DNA from: Nitrospirales bacterium | GTDB taxonomy: Bacteria > Nitrospirota > Nitrospiria > Nitrospirales > UBA8639 | DNA length: 64,000 nucleotides | Direction: 5' to 3' | Assembly (NCBI GenBank): GCA_031315865.1 | Contig: JALDRJ010000002.1 | Span: 1,214,001-1,278,000 of the forward strand | Shown: positions 9,872-18,374 of the stretch, one piece after another | Layout of the letters: every line of letters starts with the position of its first letter | Numbering within the stretch: position 1 is the first letter of the stretch | Notes under the pieces: model-generated | What the model was told of the DNA's origin: nothing | The model's input: the letters and a program-made list of their open reading frames with translations, nothing else | The model's database searches: none | Position numbers and translations under genes: made by a program

Positions 9872-11236
9872 ATGAAGAGGTCTGTAGGGATCTTGGGGAT
9901 TCCTTGTATGGTAATCGCTCTCGTGTTGTTCGCCAACACGGCTGAAGGTAAGCAACACGGTGTCCCGCCTCCATCGGCAGCAAGTGACTTTTTGGATTAC
10001 CTCAAGCCCAATGCCGCCAAGGTCGAACTCGGAAGGCTATTATTCTTTGACAAGATTTTGAGTGGCAATAAAAATATTTCCTGTGCGACGTGTCATCATC
10101 CACTCGCAAACACGGGAGATGGCTTGTCGGTTTCTGTGGGGGAAGGTGGACAGGGGGTAGGTGTTACTCGGAATGTGGGATTCGGTGCCAACCGTATTCA
10201 CGAGCGGGTACCACGAAATGCCCCTCCAATCTTCGGGCTAGGTGTGTTTGCGATTGACAAACTCTTTCATGATGGACGAGTGGCGATAGACGACAGCTTT
10301 CCCTCTGGGTTTCGAAGTCCTGCAGGTGAAGATCTGCCGATAGGCTTGGAAAACGTCTTGGCTGTTCAAGCAATGTTTCCAGTGACATCCACGGCCGAGA
10401 TGGCTGGCCAAGCTGGGGAGAACCCGATCGCCGATGCGGTTACGTTAGGCCATGTCGCTGGCCCAACGGGCGTCTGGGGGCTGTTGGAGCGACGTCTCCA
10501 AGCCATTCCTGTCTATCGGCAACGCTTTGAGGAGGTCTATGGAATAAGCGAAGGTGAGATTACATTTGTGCATGCTGCCAATGCCATTGCTGCTTTTGAA
10601 ATCGCCACCTGGAGAGCGAATAATACCCCGTTCGATCGTTACTTACGTGGGGAATGGAAAGTCCTGAGTCCAAGGGCAAAGCGAGGGATGCGCCTGTTTT
10701 ACGGGAAGGCTCAGTGTGTCTCGTGTCACAGTGGGACGTATTTGACGGATATGGAGTTTCATTCCATCGCAATGCCGCAGGTGGGGCCAGGAAAAGGAGA
10801 TGGTTTTGATGGACATGAAGACTTCGGTCGTGAACGAGTGACTGGGAATCAGGGGGATCGATACCGGTTTCGAACACCGCCATTACGAAACGTGGCATTG
10901 ACAGCTCCCTATGGACATAGCGGAGCTTTTAACACGCTTGAAGAGGTTGTTCTGCACCATCTGAATCCTACGAAATCGTTACAGGAATATCGTTGCCAAG
11001 AACAGGTTGTTTTGCCCCCTGATTCTATGCTGGATCCGCTAGATTGTATTATACAGAATGACCCGGGCCGTGTTGCCCTCATAGCTGCGGCAAATGAGTT
11101 GCGGGAGACAAAACTGAAACCACAGGATTTTCGGGACTTAATCGAATTCTTACATGCCTTGACTGATCCTGAAGCCTTAGATTTACGCAAGGATGTACCG
11201 TTTGCTGTGCCAAGTGGACTGCTGATAGCTGAGTAG
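9872..11236 (+). CDS. Di-haem cytochrome c peroxidase / MauG family protein
   Basis: A 454-residue periplasmic protein with an N-terminal signal peptide (residues 1-26, cleavage near TAEG). Two c-type haem sites are present: CATCH at residues 71-75 and CVSCH at 282-286. This spacing and the LFHDGR segment near residue 131 match the bacterial di-haem peroxidase/MauG superfamily. Members reduce hydrogen peroxide with electrons from small cytochromes, or oxidise protein substrates. The product is longer than typical CcpA (about 330 residues), closer to MauG-like relatives. Whether it is a peroxidase or a MauG-type oxidase cannot be decided here. It appears monocistronic. Confidence 0.9.
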   Translation: MKRSVGILGIPCMVIALVLFANTAEGKQHGVPPPSAASDFLDYLKPNAAKVELGRLLFFDKILSGNKNISCATCHHPLANTGDGLSVSVGEGGQGVGVTRNVGFGANRIHERVPRNAPPIFGLGVFAIDKLFHDGRVAIDDSFPSGFRSPAGEDLPIGLENVLAVQAMFPVTSTAEMAGQAGENPIADAVTLGHVAGPTGVWGLLERRLQAIPVYRQRFEEVYGISEGEITFVHAANAIAAFEIATWRANNTPFDRYLRGEWKVLSPRAKRGMRLFYGKAQCVSCHSGTYLTDMEFHSIAMPQVGPGKGDGFDGHEDFGRERVTGNQGDRYRFRTPPLRNVALTAPYGHSGAFNTLEEVVLHHLNPTKSLQEYRCQEQVVLPPDSMLDPLDCIIQNDPGRVALIAAANELRETKLKPQDFRDLIEFLHALTDPEALDLRKDVPFAVPSGLLIAE

Positions 11237-11361
11237 CTTTCCTTCTGGTAAGACCCAATTGGGGGCACCGGCCCCTGTGTGGCTCTGCTTCATAAACGAG
11301 ACCACCCCGATCAGAACTATTGCTGCATCGAGGATGTGGAAGTGACATTGCAGTTGGGAAA

Positions 11362-12045
11362 TCACATCGACGTTAGAATCTTTGTAGAATTTTGAGGAAG
11401 TTGCCGCTGCTCGGTCGACCGGAGGCGAATTTTAAAAATGACGCGCCGGCTTTGTTCATGGTTGACGAGATGGTTTGAATCGTAAATCAGATCCTGCCGT
11501 CCTCGACCGGAAGCGACCGTCAGCTCTTGAAAGCACTGGTATACCGACGGCTTGCGTGCTTTGATGACTTCTAAGCCTTTCACCATCACGGCCAGTGAGC
11601 GTTCTTGGCTGAGTCGTAAATTATAGACATCGTCTCCCTGGTTATCCGTATGACCTTGAATAGCCAGGGAATCTATCGTCCTACGCAAGGGTCCACACAG
11701 GGTTGCTGCGTAGAATGGCATGGCTTCTTCCAAAAATTTTTCGGCGCGGGGGGTAAGGGTATTTTTTCCGAACTGAAACGTCAGCAAGTTGTCAGGGATG
11801 ACGATCATCAGCGTCAGCGGATCACGCGGATCGGACGAAAGCGATAGTCCGACGTTTTCTAAATGGTCGCGCAACGCCAGCTGAATTTCGTCTTTCTGTT
11901 CCTCCAACGTCGATTGCGCTTTGGATGAGGTCTGAGTAATAAAAGCGGAAAATAGCAGGATGAAGACCATGGCTAATGACGTCATGAGATCGGTCATGCC
12001 ATACGTGTTCGTCGTGGTTATCCCTCGAGGTATAGGGGTGTTCAT
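11362..12045 (-). CDS. MotB/ZorB-like protein with OmpA peptidoglycan-binding domain
   Basis: The start is placed at 12045, where ATGA overlaps the stop of the upstream channel gene. The 227-residue product has one N-terminal transmembrane helix, TDLMTSLAMVFILLFSAF, whose Asp19 sits where MotB and ZorB carry the ion-binding aspartate. A helical linker follows, then a C-terminal OmpA-type domain with GHTDNQGDDVYNLRLSQ, the peptidoglycan-binding signature. With its partner it should form an ion-driven inner-membrane complex anchored to the wall. The pairing and size resemble ZorB of Zorya phage-defence systems, but no ZorC, ZorD or ZorE homologue is nearby, so a defence role is open. Confidence 0.8.
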   Translation of the reverse strand: MNTPIPRGITTTNTYGMTDLMTSLAMVFILLFSAFITQTSSKAQSTLEEQKDEIQLALRDHLENVGLSLSSDPRDPLTLMIVIPDNLLTFQFGKNTLTPRAEKFLEEAMPFYAATLCGPLRRTIDSLAIQGHTDNQGDDVYNLRLSQERSLAVMVKGLEVIKARKPSVYQCFQELTVASGRGRQDLIYDSNHLVNHEQSRRVIFKIRLRSTEQRQLPQNSTKILTSM

Positions 12046-13262
12046 CCAGTACGTCCCAGTGATGAAAGTCGTGGCCACCGAAGGCGCGGTTTCGATTTTC
12101 CCGTTGGGATAGTGGCGGAGGGGGCCATGACATCAGCGGAGTTTTTCCATAAAAGAGGGCGTTTCTCGAATGGTGATTCGACTGTTGCCACGAGTGGTTG
12201 CGCCTCTTTGAGAATTTTCGTCAGATCGTGAATGGTCTCGGTTAATTCCTGAAGAGAGGGTTGTAACTCTGTTTTGAGCAGACGGGGAACCTCGGTCATC
12301 ATTCGGCGCGTCTCGATTTGTTCATCCTCCTGCATCCTGGTCAACGATTGAACGGCGGTGGTCAAACTGGCCATTGATCCTGCGAGCCCGTTCATCCCCG
12401 GTCCCCGGTAGTCGCGTTGGGCTGTCACTGCAGGCGAACGTTCTTCCTGGCGGCCATTGTTCAGTCCGGTGAGTTGCTCGAGCATCTGTTCGATGGTTTT
12501 CCTCGGAAACAAGTGATCCACCAGACTGAGAAATTGACGATGAGCGTGCATAACCTCGGACAGCATCGGTTTTTCGATGAACGTAAAGATATTCGCGACA
12601 ATGAGCCCGACGATCGATGTTAAAAATTTTCCGGCTAGACCATTGATCAACCCTTGGATCCCGACAATCTCACCCCCTTCGGCATGCAGTTTCCCCAGGC
12701 CAATGAAGAGCGCAATAAATGTCAGCAAGAGCCCAAGGCCGGTCACGAGGGAAGGAAATTGGCCATACCAAGGCAAGTTGACTCGATTGGCCATGATCGA
12801 TTCTTGGGTAAAGATCTCTTCAGCCCGCCTGGTACTGAAGATGCGCGGCTCTAAAAACCAGGGAACCTGTTCCATGATTAATGAAGTCCGGTATTGGGCC
12901 CATGGTTCCCGAAGGAGCGGGCTGTTAGCCATGACGGTGTCGATTTGATGCAGGTCGTCACAGTCGATACGCGTGCCAGGACCTTCATTTCTCCGCGGTA
13001 ACGAAGAGGATGGCTTTATGTTCGGAGTAAATCGGTCTTTATCGATCTCACCTCGTTCAGTGACAAGGGCCGCCAAACGAGGAGAAATCTGCTCCAAGCC
13101 TTGCCGAATGCCAGACAATTCTTTTCGCAGGCGGTAAACGTTCCTGAGAAAAAAAATCAGAATTCCTAAAGAGCCCAGCCAACTCAGCATCGGGCTTTCC
13201 GGTCCGCCCAAGAACGAAACGTCCTGGCTCAAGAACGCCCAAATTTCAGGTATGAAGGTCAT
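12042..13262 (-). CDS. MotA/ZorA-like proton channel subunit
   Basis: A 406-residue membrane protein in the MotA/TolQ/ExbB superfamily. Hydrophobic segments lie at residues about 25-42, 168-190 and 212-229. The last two, with VTGLGLLLTFIALFIGL and GLAGKFLTSIVGLIVANIF, match the channel core in which MotA-type subunits surround two MotB-type helices. A long predicted helical tail (residues 235-370) follows, as in ZorA, though shorter than in typical Zorya proteins. Its stop codon overlaps the start of the MotB/ZorB-like gene by 4 bases, so the two are translationally coupled. It is probably a wall-anchored ion-driven motor or stator; the output is unknown. Confidence 0.75.
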   Translation of the reverse strand: MTFIPEIWAFLSQDVSFLGGPESPMLSWLGSLGILIFFLRNVYRLRKELSGIRQGLEQISPRLAALVTERGEIDKDRFTPNIKPSSSLPRRNEGPGTRIDCDDLHQIDTVMANSPLLREPWAQYRTSLIMEQVPWFLEPRIFSTRRAEEIFTQESIMANRVNLPWYGQFPSLVTGLGLLLTFIALFIGLGKLHAEGGEIVGIQGLINGLAGKFLTSIVGLIVANIFTFIEKPMLSEVMHAHRQFLSLVDHLFPRKTIEQMLEQLTGLNNGRQEERSPAVTAQRDYRGPGMNGLAGSMASLTTAVQSLTRMQEDEQIETRRMMTEVPRLLKTELQPSLQELTETIHDLTKILKEAQPLVATVESPFEKRPLLWKNSADVMAPSATIPTGKSKPRLRWPRLSSLGRTG

Positions 13263-13533
13263 CGTGTCTTTTGTTCTTGAAAGAAAGAAACGAGTTTATG
13301 CCCTATCTCCCTTCATGTATGTTCTCAAGTATTGTGCCGCGCGAAAATTCCCGGAAACGGCTATGAAAAGCGGTAAACTGAAAGTGGCGTCCTGGGGCAG
13401 AGGGCAGGCATTGGGCAAGAATTGCCGACTGTTTAGGCAACAAAAAGGGTATCTTCTTTCAGATCATATGGTAAAGTGGCGGAGTATTAGCTCGCCTGAA
13501 GGCTGTGAAATCATATCCTTATTTTGGGATAAC

Positions 13534-14052
13534 ATGACGATGAAAACGCTGTATGTATTCAGACATGCAGAGGCCGCTTCTACGGATAGGAATGGCACTG
13601 ACTATGATCGCCCCTTACATGAGCGTGGCAAATCTGAGGCTTTTGTCATGGGGCAACGCTTACTATCATGGCCTAAGCCAGATATTATCATTTCAAGTCC
13701 AGCCCTACGGGCGACGACAACCGCAACTCTCCTCGCCACGGCAATTTCCTACCCATTGCCGCGCATAGTCTTCGATAAGCAAGTTTATGAAGCTGAGATG
13801 GAAGATTTATTCTTGGTAATCAGGGAGATTGATGATTCTCTGTCTTGCGCGATGCTGGTGGGGCACAATCCCGCGTTGACGCAATTTGTCAACATACTTG
13901 GGCGATGTGATGTTGGAAATATGCCGACATGTAGTATGGCGATATTACGACTACCCATGGATACCTGGAATGACATTGACAGAATCAGAGGGGAACTCAA
14001 GGTATTCGATTATCCCGCAAAGCCCGAGAAGTCCATGAGGGCGACTAGATAA
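13534..14052 (+). CDS. SixA-like phosphohistidine phosphatase (histidine phosphatase superfamily)
   Basis: A 172-residue single-domain protein. The catalytic RHAEA motif starts at residue 9, and the second catalytic His lies in VGHNPALTQF. Both are typical of the short SixA branch, which removes phosphate from histidine of phosphotransfer proteins. The reading frame is open from 13252, but similarity begins at MTMKTLYVF, so I start at 13534 (13540 is an alternative). No clear ribosome-binding site precedes either. Upstream is the divergent ZorA-like gene and downstream a TPR protein gene; neither points to a partner. Confidence 0.82.
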   Translation: MTMKTLYVFRHAEAASTDRNGTDYDRPLHERGKSEAFVMGQRLLSWPKPDIIISSPALRATTTATLLATAISYPLPRIVFDKQVYEAEMEDLFLVIREIDDSLSCAMLVGHNPALTQFVNILGRCDVGNMPTCSMAILRLPMDTWNDIDRIRGELKVFDYPAKPEKSMRATR

Positions 14053-14053
14053 C

Positions 14054-14221
14054 ATGGGGATGACACGTCAATCCGTCTGTGAAAGCCGTATCGCCGCTGG
14101 AATTCAGGCTTATTTTCTTGCCTTGGAAGGCTGTGCGAATAGCCGCTATGATATACTGAAATGGTTGGAAATTTTGACGATTGGGAAGAGCGGAGTTCCA
14201 TCGTTCTACGAACCCTGTTAA
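14054..14221 (+). CDS. Possible small protein, 55 codons
   Basis: An open frame that begins 1 nt after the stop of the phosphatase gene and ends 21 nt before the TPR gene. The translation (QAYFLALEGC, then RYDILKWLEILTIG) is moderately amphipathic. There is no ribosome-binding site and no known family. It could be coupled to the upstream gene or be chance; I list it as a weak candidate because it nearly fills the gap. Confidence 0.2.
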   Translation: MGMTRQSVCESRIAAGIQAYFLALEGCANSRYDILKWLEILTIGKSGVPSFYEPC

Positions 14222-14242
14222 GGGTATTTTGAAGAAACGTTC

Positions 14243-16015
14243 ATGAAATCTCTTGTTGTATTTGCCCTGAAAAGCGAATCAAAATATAAAATGTGTGTCA
14301 GAAGGGTGCTGGCGATTCTGGCCATCTGTCTTCTCCTGCTGGTATCGGTAAACAGCCAGATTTTCGCGCACAACTCTCATCGCCAAGGCGCAGAAAACAT
14401 AGCGATACAGGCCGAAGATGCCTGGCTGGACGGAGCGAACGTGCAAGCATTGGAAATGTTGGACCAAGGTATTCAAGCCCATCCTGACGCGTTACGACTT
14501 CAACGATTAAAAGGGGATGTCCTCGCAACTTCCAGACGTATTTCGGAGGCTATAGAAGCGTATGACAGTGCATTGCGGGCCGACCCGAAAGCCTTGGACG
14601 TGCATTGGGCCAAATGGAGTGTACTGCTTCGAGCTGGACGAAGCGAGGAGGCGATATCCGAGTTAGAACGTATCGCCGACATTGATGCGAAAAATCCCCT
14701 TGTGCCGCTTCAGATAGCCGTAGAACTTCGAAAACTCGATCGTTTGGAAGAATCGTTTAGATGGTACGAAAAGGCCGTGGCATTAAAGCCTGAGATGCCT
14801 GGTTGGCGTTTAGCGATGGCCCGGGCGCGTTTTGATATCCTGGATGGTCGAGGTGCCAGGGATGAAGTCAAGAAGGTCTTAACGATGGTCGTTCCTGGTT
14901 CTCCGGAAGATATGGCCGCCCGGAGTTTGCTCTCAGTGGTCTACGGGGCGACGAAAGAGCGAGGTCGTCGCTACCAGCCAATTTTTAGCCCGGAAGGAAC
15001 TGCTGCGGAACGAAAGGAATGGGCAGCCATTCGAGCGAAAGCATGGGGCTTGTTTGAGGCCGGTCAGTATGCGGAAGCTGAACCCGTCTTACGGAAGGTT
15101 TTGACGCTCAAGCCCAGTGACCATGCCGCGACCCATGATTTAGGCGTCACACTCATGGAGTTGGACCGGTATGAGGAGGCCCTTCCCGTTCTGGAAAAAG
15201 TGTTGACCATCACGACAAATGAAGAAGTGTTGGCCGATACGTTTTTTCAGATCGGGCAAACACTGACCGCCTTAGAACGATGGTCTGAAGCGTACGACCA
15301 TTTTGAAATACTCTATCAAGCGGCCGTCGAATTTGAAGAAACCAACAAGGATGTCGGTGTGATGCCAGGGGTTCGAGTGTTGAGCAAGGAAAAATTGGTG
15401 GAATGGATGGAGAAAGTCCGGCCCCATGTCCCAGACGCCACCAAGCCGGCGCAGGATAAAGCCAATGCGCAGATTCCACCGGCTGACCCCGCGAGCCCAG
15501 AGGCCCAGTCGGCTGACCAGGTCTATGAGCAGGTCCTTGAAAAGACGCTCAAGCCCGAAGACCCCATGTATCGGAGAGCTTCGCTCATGGGGAGAGATGC
15601 AGACTTTAGCACGTTTCGATTCGTCATATCCGCAGACCGCGTCATGCGGGACGATCTCCCGAGTGGCGCTCATGATTTTATCCCGATCGAACCCAACAAT
15701 ACTTTCTCTTCCACACAGGAAGAGGTCATATTGGTGTTCGGGCTTGTGACGCCCTCGTTTCATGATGTGCAACTCACGGCGGAATGTTTCATGGAGACCC
15801 CGAAAATACTCAGAGGTCAAAAGGCCGTCGCTCAAGACAAGGTTGTGATGGCCATGAATGAGCAGTCTGGGTATTTTGTCCTGTCAAAACCGGAACAGGC
15901 GGAATGGACGCCCGGGCTCTATCGGTGTGGTTTATTCATAGGAGAGGAAATTTCGGCGTATACCCATGCGGATGAGGTGCGATTCCGTATCGTCGAACCT
16001 GTTCGGTCATCCTAA
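14243..16015 (+). CDS. Exported tetratricopeptide-repeat protein
   Basis: A 590-residue protein with a hydrophobic export segment at residues 22-42 (AILAICLLLLVSV); MCVRRVL at 14291 is an alternative start. Residues about 50-200 contain several TPR units, with helical pairs such as EAIEAYDSALRADPKALDV and EESFRWYEKAVALKPEMPG. A second TPR block lies at 255-360. A proline/alanine-rich linker near 390-420 leads to a beta-rich C-terminal domain of about 170 residues that I do not recognise. TPRs mediate protein-protein contact, so a periplasmic or outer-membrane scaffold is likely. A membrane protein gene follows after about 70 bases and may be co-transcribed. Confidence 0.75.
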   Translation: MKSLVVFALKSESKYKMCVRRVLAILAICLLLLVSVNSQIFAHNSHRQGAENIAIQAEDAWLDGANVQALEMLDQGIQAHPDALRLQRLKGDVLATSRRISEAIEAYDSALRADPKALDVHWAKWSVLLRAGRSEEAISELERIADIDAKNPLVPLQIAVELRKLDRLEESFRWYEKAVALKPEMPGWRLAMARARFDILDGRGARDEVKKVLTMVVPGSPEDMAARSLLSVVYGATKERGRRYQPIFSPEGTAAERKEWAAIRAKAWGLFEAGQYAEAEPVLRKVLTLKPSDHAATHDLGVTLMELDRYEEALPVLEKVLTITTNEEVLADTFFQIGQTLTALERWSEAYDHFEILYQAAVEFEETNKDVGVMPGVRVLSKEKLVEWMEKVRPHVPDATKPAQDKANAQIPPADPASPEAQSADQVYEQVLEKTLKPEDPMYRRASLMGRDADFSTFRFVISADRVMRDDLPSGAHDFIPIEPNNTFSSTQEEVILVFGLVTPSFHDVQLTAECFMETPKILRGQKAVAQDKVVMAMNEQSGYFVLSKPEQAEWTPGLYRCGLFIGEEISAYTHADEVRFRIVEPVRSS

Positions 16016-16083
16016 TCGTCCTACCTAGAATCTCCCAAGACCTATGCGCATTCTAGCATTCTGATTCAATCTCTTGACCCGTC

Positions 16084-16689
16084 GTGCCTGACGAGAATAA
16101 CGTCGAAACATTTGGATACATGAAGTCCTCAAAGCCTCCTCGGAAACCTCTTGATACGCTCGTTAAACTCGGATTGGGTGTGTTGATCGGCGGATTTCTC
16201 ATGATCGGCCTCGGCATGTTCTTGTCCCGTCCCGATCGAACCATTCCACCCTATAGCGTCGGAGCGCAGGACGGCATCACCGTGTTAATCCATACGCCAT
16301 CCTGGACGAGCGATCCTGAAATTCGAACGCTTCTCGAACGCTTTCGATCCAAAGCCCAAGAAACACGAAATTTCGCCCCTATGAAAATTCGCCCCACGAC
16401 GCCAGATGATCCGCAAGGCCGCTATCAACGTATGAAACTCTACGTATTTTCCGACCACCAATGGGCGGAAGCGGAAAAACTGCGTCGGTACCTTTCGGAG
16501 TCGACAGAAAAAGAAGACATGGAATTCAAGCGTTTGTTTGAATCCATGGTCAGAGGCGGGTTGTCGATCGATCTCAAGGAGGTCGTCGGATGGCTTGGAC
16601 CAGTGGGTGGGCAGCGAATCGGGCAGGCCGATAGTGAGGTGGAGTGGCTGTTCAATGAGCCGGCACGACTCACGCACGAAATTTTATAG
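16084..16689 (+). CDS. Hypothetical single-pass membrane protein
   Basis: A 201-residue frame beginning with GTG at 16084; ATG at 16120 is equally possible and neither has a good ribosome-binding site. One transmembrane helix lies at residues about 28-48 (LGLGVLIGGFLMIGLGMFL). It is followed by a soluble domain of 150 residues with no family I recognise. The mostly polar domain should be outside the cytoplasm, given the Lys/Arg-rich flank before the helix. It is downstream of the TPR protein gene on the same strand and may work with it. Confidence 0.5.
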   Translation: MPDENNVETFGYMKSSKPPRKPLDTLVKLGLGVLIGGFLMIGLGMFLSRPDRTIPPYSVGAQDGITVLIHTPSWTSDPEIRTLLERFRSKAQETRNFAPMKIRPTTPDDPQGRYQRMKLYVFSDHQWAEAEKLRRYLSESTEKEDMEFKRLFESMVRGGLSIDLKEVVGWLGPVGGQRIGQADSEVEWLFNEPARLTHEIL

Positions 16690-16700
16690 TGTTACGGGAG

Positions 16701-17180
16701 TTAATCAACCCAAGCAGGACGCGGAAACTTCGTCATCGAAAGATCTTTCGCGATCACCGTGGTCAGAAGGGCGCGAAGTTCTGGCTCTTTAATAGTGGAG
16801 GTCAAGGCGGTCGCATATTCTAATGACTTCGGGGTCGGTGTTACAGGGTCATTTGTAGGGGAAATGCTGGCCTGCTTCGCTGGTTCAATAGTCCCGATAC
16901 GGAGGATGATATCAACGATTTGCGTTTCCTGATTAACGTCATGGAGCTTTTCCAGGATCATCGGCTTCAGGAAGACAAGTTGCTGGAGCCACGCGGAATT
17001 TTCTGCGATCAAGACCAATTTTCGAAATTTGATCGATTCCGGGCGAGTGTGTGAGGCGAGGGAAGCGCCCACTATTTTGGGCCAGTCGCGTAGTAGACGA
17101 CTTTCCAGGATTTTCACGTCCAAGCCGTAGGATTTGGCGATACTCGGAACGAGTGATTGAGTAGAAGAGAACGCCCCCAT
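16701..17180 (-). CDS. dciA: DciA-like protein (DUF721)
   Basis: A protein of 159 residues with the DUF721 pattern: WPKIVGASLASHTRPESI, LVLIAENSAWLQQL, then LKPMILEKLH. In bacteria lacking DnaC or DnaI, DciA helps load the replicative helicase DnaB, so a replication-initiation role is the likely one. The C-terminal 50 residues (after about residue 105) are not typical of the core domain and may be disordered. GTG at 17183 directly precedes the ATG at 17180; either could be used. The gene is divergent from smpB, with a 78-base gap. Confidence 0.7.
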   Translation of the reverse strand: MGAFSSTQSLVPSIAKSYGLDVKILESRLLRDWPKIVGASLASHTRPESIKFRKLVLIAENSAWLQQLVFLKPMILEKLHDVNQETQIVDIILRIGTIEPAKQASISPTNDPVTPTPKSLEYATALTSTIKEPELRALLTTVIAKDLSMTKFPRPAWVD

Positions 17181-17258
17181 CACGGTACTATAGCGTACCG
17201 AAGCCTGGCAGTCGAATCCTCATCCCAGTAAAACGAGAGCTGAGAGCGAATAAGTGTT

Positions 17259-17735
17259 ATGAGCAAAACCAAGACGGATCACGCTATCGGAACGAATCGC
17301 AAAGCTTTTCATGACTATGCGATCGAAGAAAAAATCGAAGCAGGCATCGTGCTGCTTGGGACCGAAGTCAAATCGCTTCGTGAAGGAAAAGTCAATCTTC
17401 GCGAAAGCTATGCATCGATCGATTCGGGGCAAGTCATCCTTCATCAGTGTCACATCGGAGGCTATAGTCACGGCAACCAAATGAATCACGAACCTCTCCG
17501 ACCTCGAAAGCTATTGCTTCATCACAAGCAAATTCAAAAGTTACAGAGCAAGGTCCAACAAGCGGGTCTGACTCTTGTTCCGCTTCGCCTGTATTTTAAC
17601 CTCCGTGGGATCGCAAAAATCGAATTGGCGTTGGCGCGGGGGAAGAAGCACTATGACCGGCGCGAGACGGTCAAAAAACGTGAGGCCAACCGGGAAATTC
17701 AACGGGCGATGAAATCTTCCAACCAGTCACGATAG
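17259..17735 (+). CDS. smpB: SsrA-binding protein SmpB
   Basis: A 158-residue protein matching SmpB over its full length. Characteristic stretches are NRKAFHDYAIEEKIEAGIVL, GTEVKSLREGKVNLRESYA and the basic C-terminal tail GKKHYDRRETVKKREANRE. SmpB binds tmRNA and delivers it to stalled ribosomes for trans-translation; the C-terminal tail enters the empty mRNA channel. The gene ends 30 bases before engB and is probably co-transcribed with it. No ssrA gene was recognised in this window. Confidence 0.95.
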   Translation: MSKTKTDHAIGTNRKAFHDYAIEEKIEAGIVLLGTEVKSLREGKVNLRESYASIDSGQVILHQCHIGGYSHGNQMNHEPLRPRKLLLHHKQIQKLQSKVQQAGLTLVPLRLYFNLRGIAKIELALARGKKHYDRRETVKKREANREIQRAMKSSNQSR

Positions 17736-17765
17736 AGTCTTTCTTTCACTCGAGAAGCCTGGATC

Positions 17766-18374
17766 ATGAAAATTCGATCGGCCGAATTCATCAAGAGTTG
17801 TGTGGCGCTTGATCAGTGTCCCAAGGCAGTCTGTCCGGAAATCGCCTTGCTGGGCCGGTCGAATGTGGGAAAGTCGTCAGCCTTGAATTGTTTGCTGAAC
17901 CGGAAAGGGTTGGCCAAAGTGGGAAAAGTGCCGGGGAAAACTCAAATGATCAACTTTTTTCACGTGGAGTTGGCCGATTCGCAGGTCAGGCAACTGCATT
18001 TCGTCGATCTTCCCGGGTATGGGTATGCGAAAGTGCCTCAATCCGTTCGTCAAGCGTGGGGACCTATGATTGAGACCTATCTGACGTCGCGTCACACATT
18101 ATGTGGAGTGGTGGTCTTCATCGATATCAGGCGGGTTGAACGCTCCGATGAAGAACTCTTGCACTGGCTGAAGACGTTGCCATATGCGATGATTGTTGTC
18201 GCGACAAAACTGGATAAAATCTCAACGGGCAAGCGGCGGGAACATTTGGATCGCATTCGGAAAGGATTGTCGCTCCTTCCTCACACGGAACTCCTCCCGT
18301 TTTCGTCCTATACTCAAGAAGGACGCGCTGAGGTTCTGTGCGCCATTAAAAATTTGATAGTGGCGAATATTTAA
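17766..18374 (+). CDS. engB: Ribosome biogenesis GTPase YihA/YsxC (EngB)
   Basis: A 202-residue small GTPase. The P-loop GRSNVGKSS lies at residues 30-38, the G3 box DLPGYG near 81 and the G4 box TKLDK near 143. The N-terminal SAEFIKSC segment is typical of EngB, which acts in large-subunit ribosome assembly. Immediately downstream, the surA-like gene is convergent: the coding regions overlap by 29 bases (18346-18374), so the two stop regions share DNA. Confidence 0.94.
   Translation: MKIRSAEFIKSCVALDQCPKAVCPEIALLGRSNVGKSSALNCLLNRKGLAKVGKVPGKTQMINFFHVELADSQVRQLHFVDLPGYGYAKVPQSVRQAWGPMIETYLTSRHTLCGVVVFIDIRRVERSDEELLHWLKTLPYAMIVVATKLDKISTGKRREHLDRIRKGLSLLPHTELLPFSSYTQEGRAEVLCAIKNLIVANI

Noticed and set aside
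11258-11275. GGGGC/GCCCC hairpin after the peroxidase gene as a terminator
   Set aside because: The stem is only 5 bp and no T tract follows on either strand.
11362-13262. A complete Zorya system
   Set aside because: Only the ZorA/ZorB-like genes are present; effector genes are missing on both sides.
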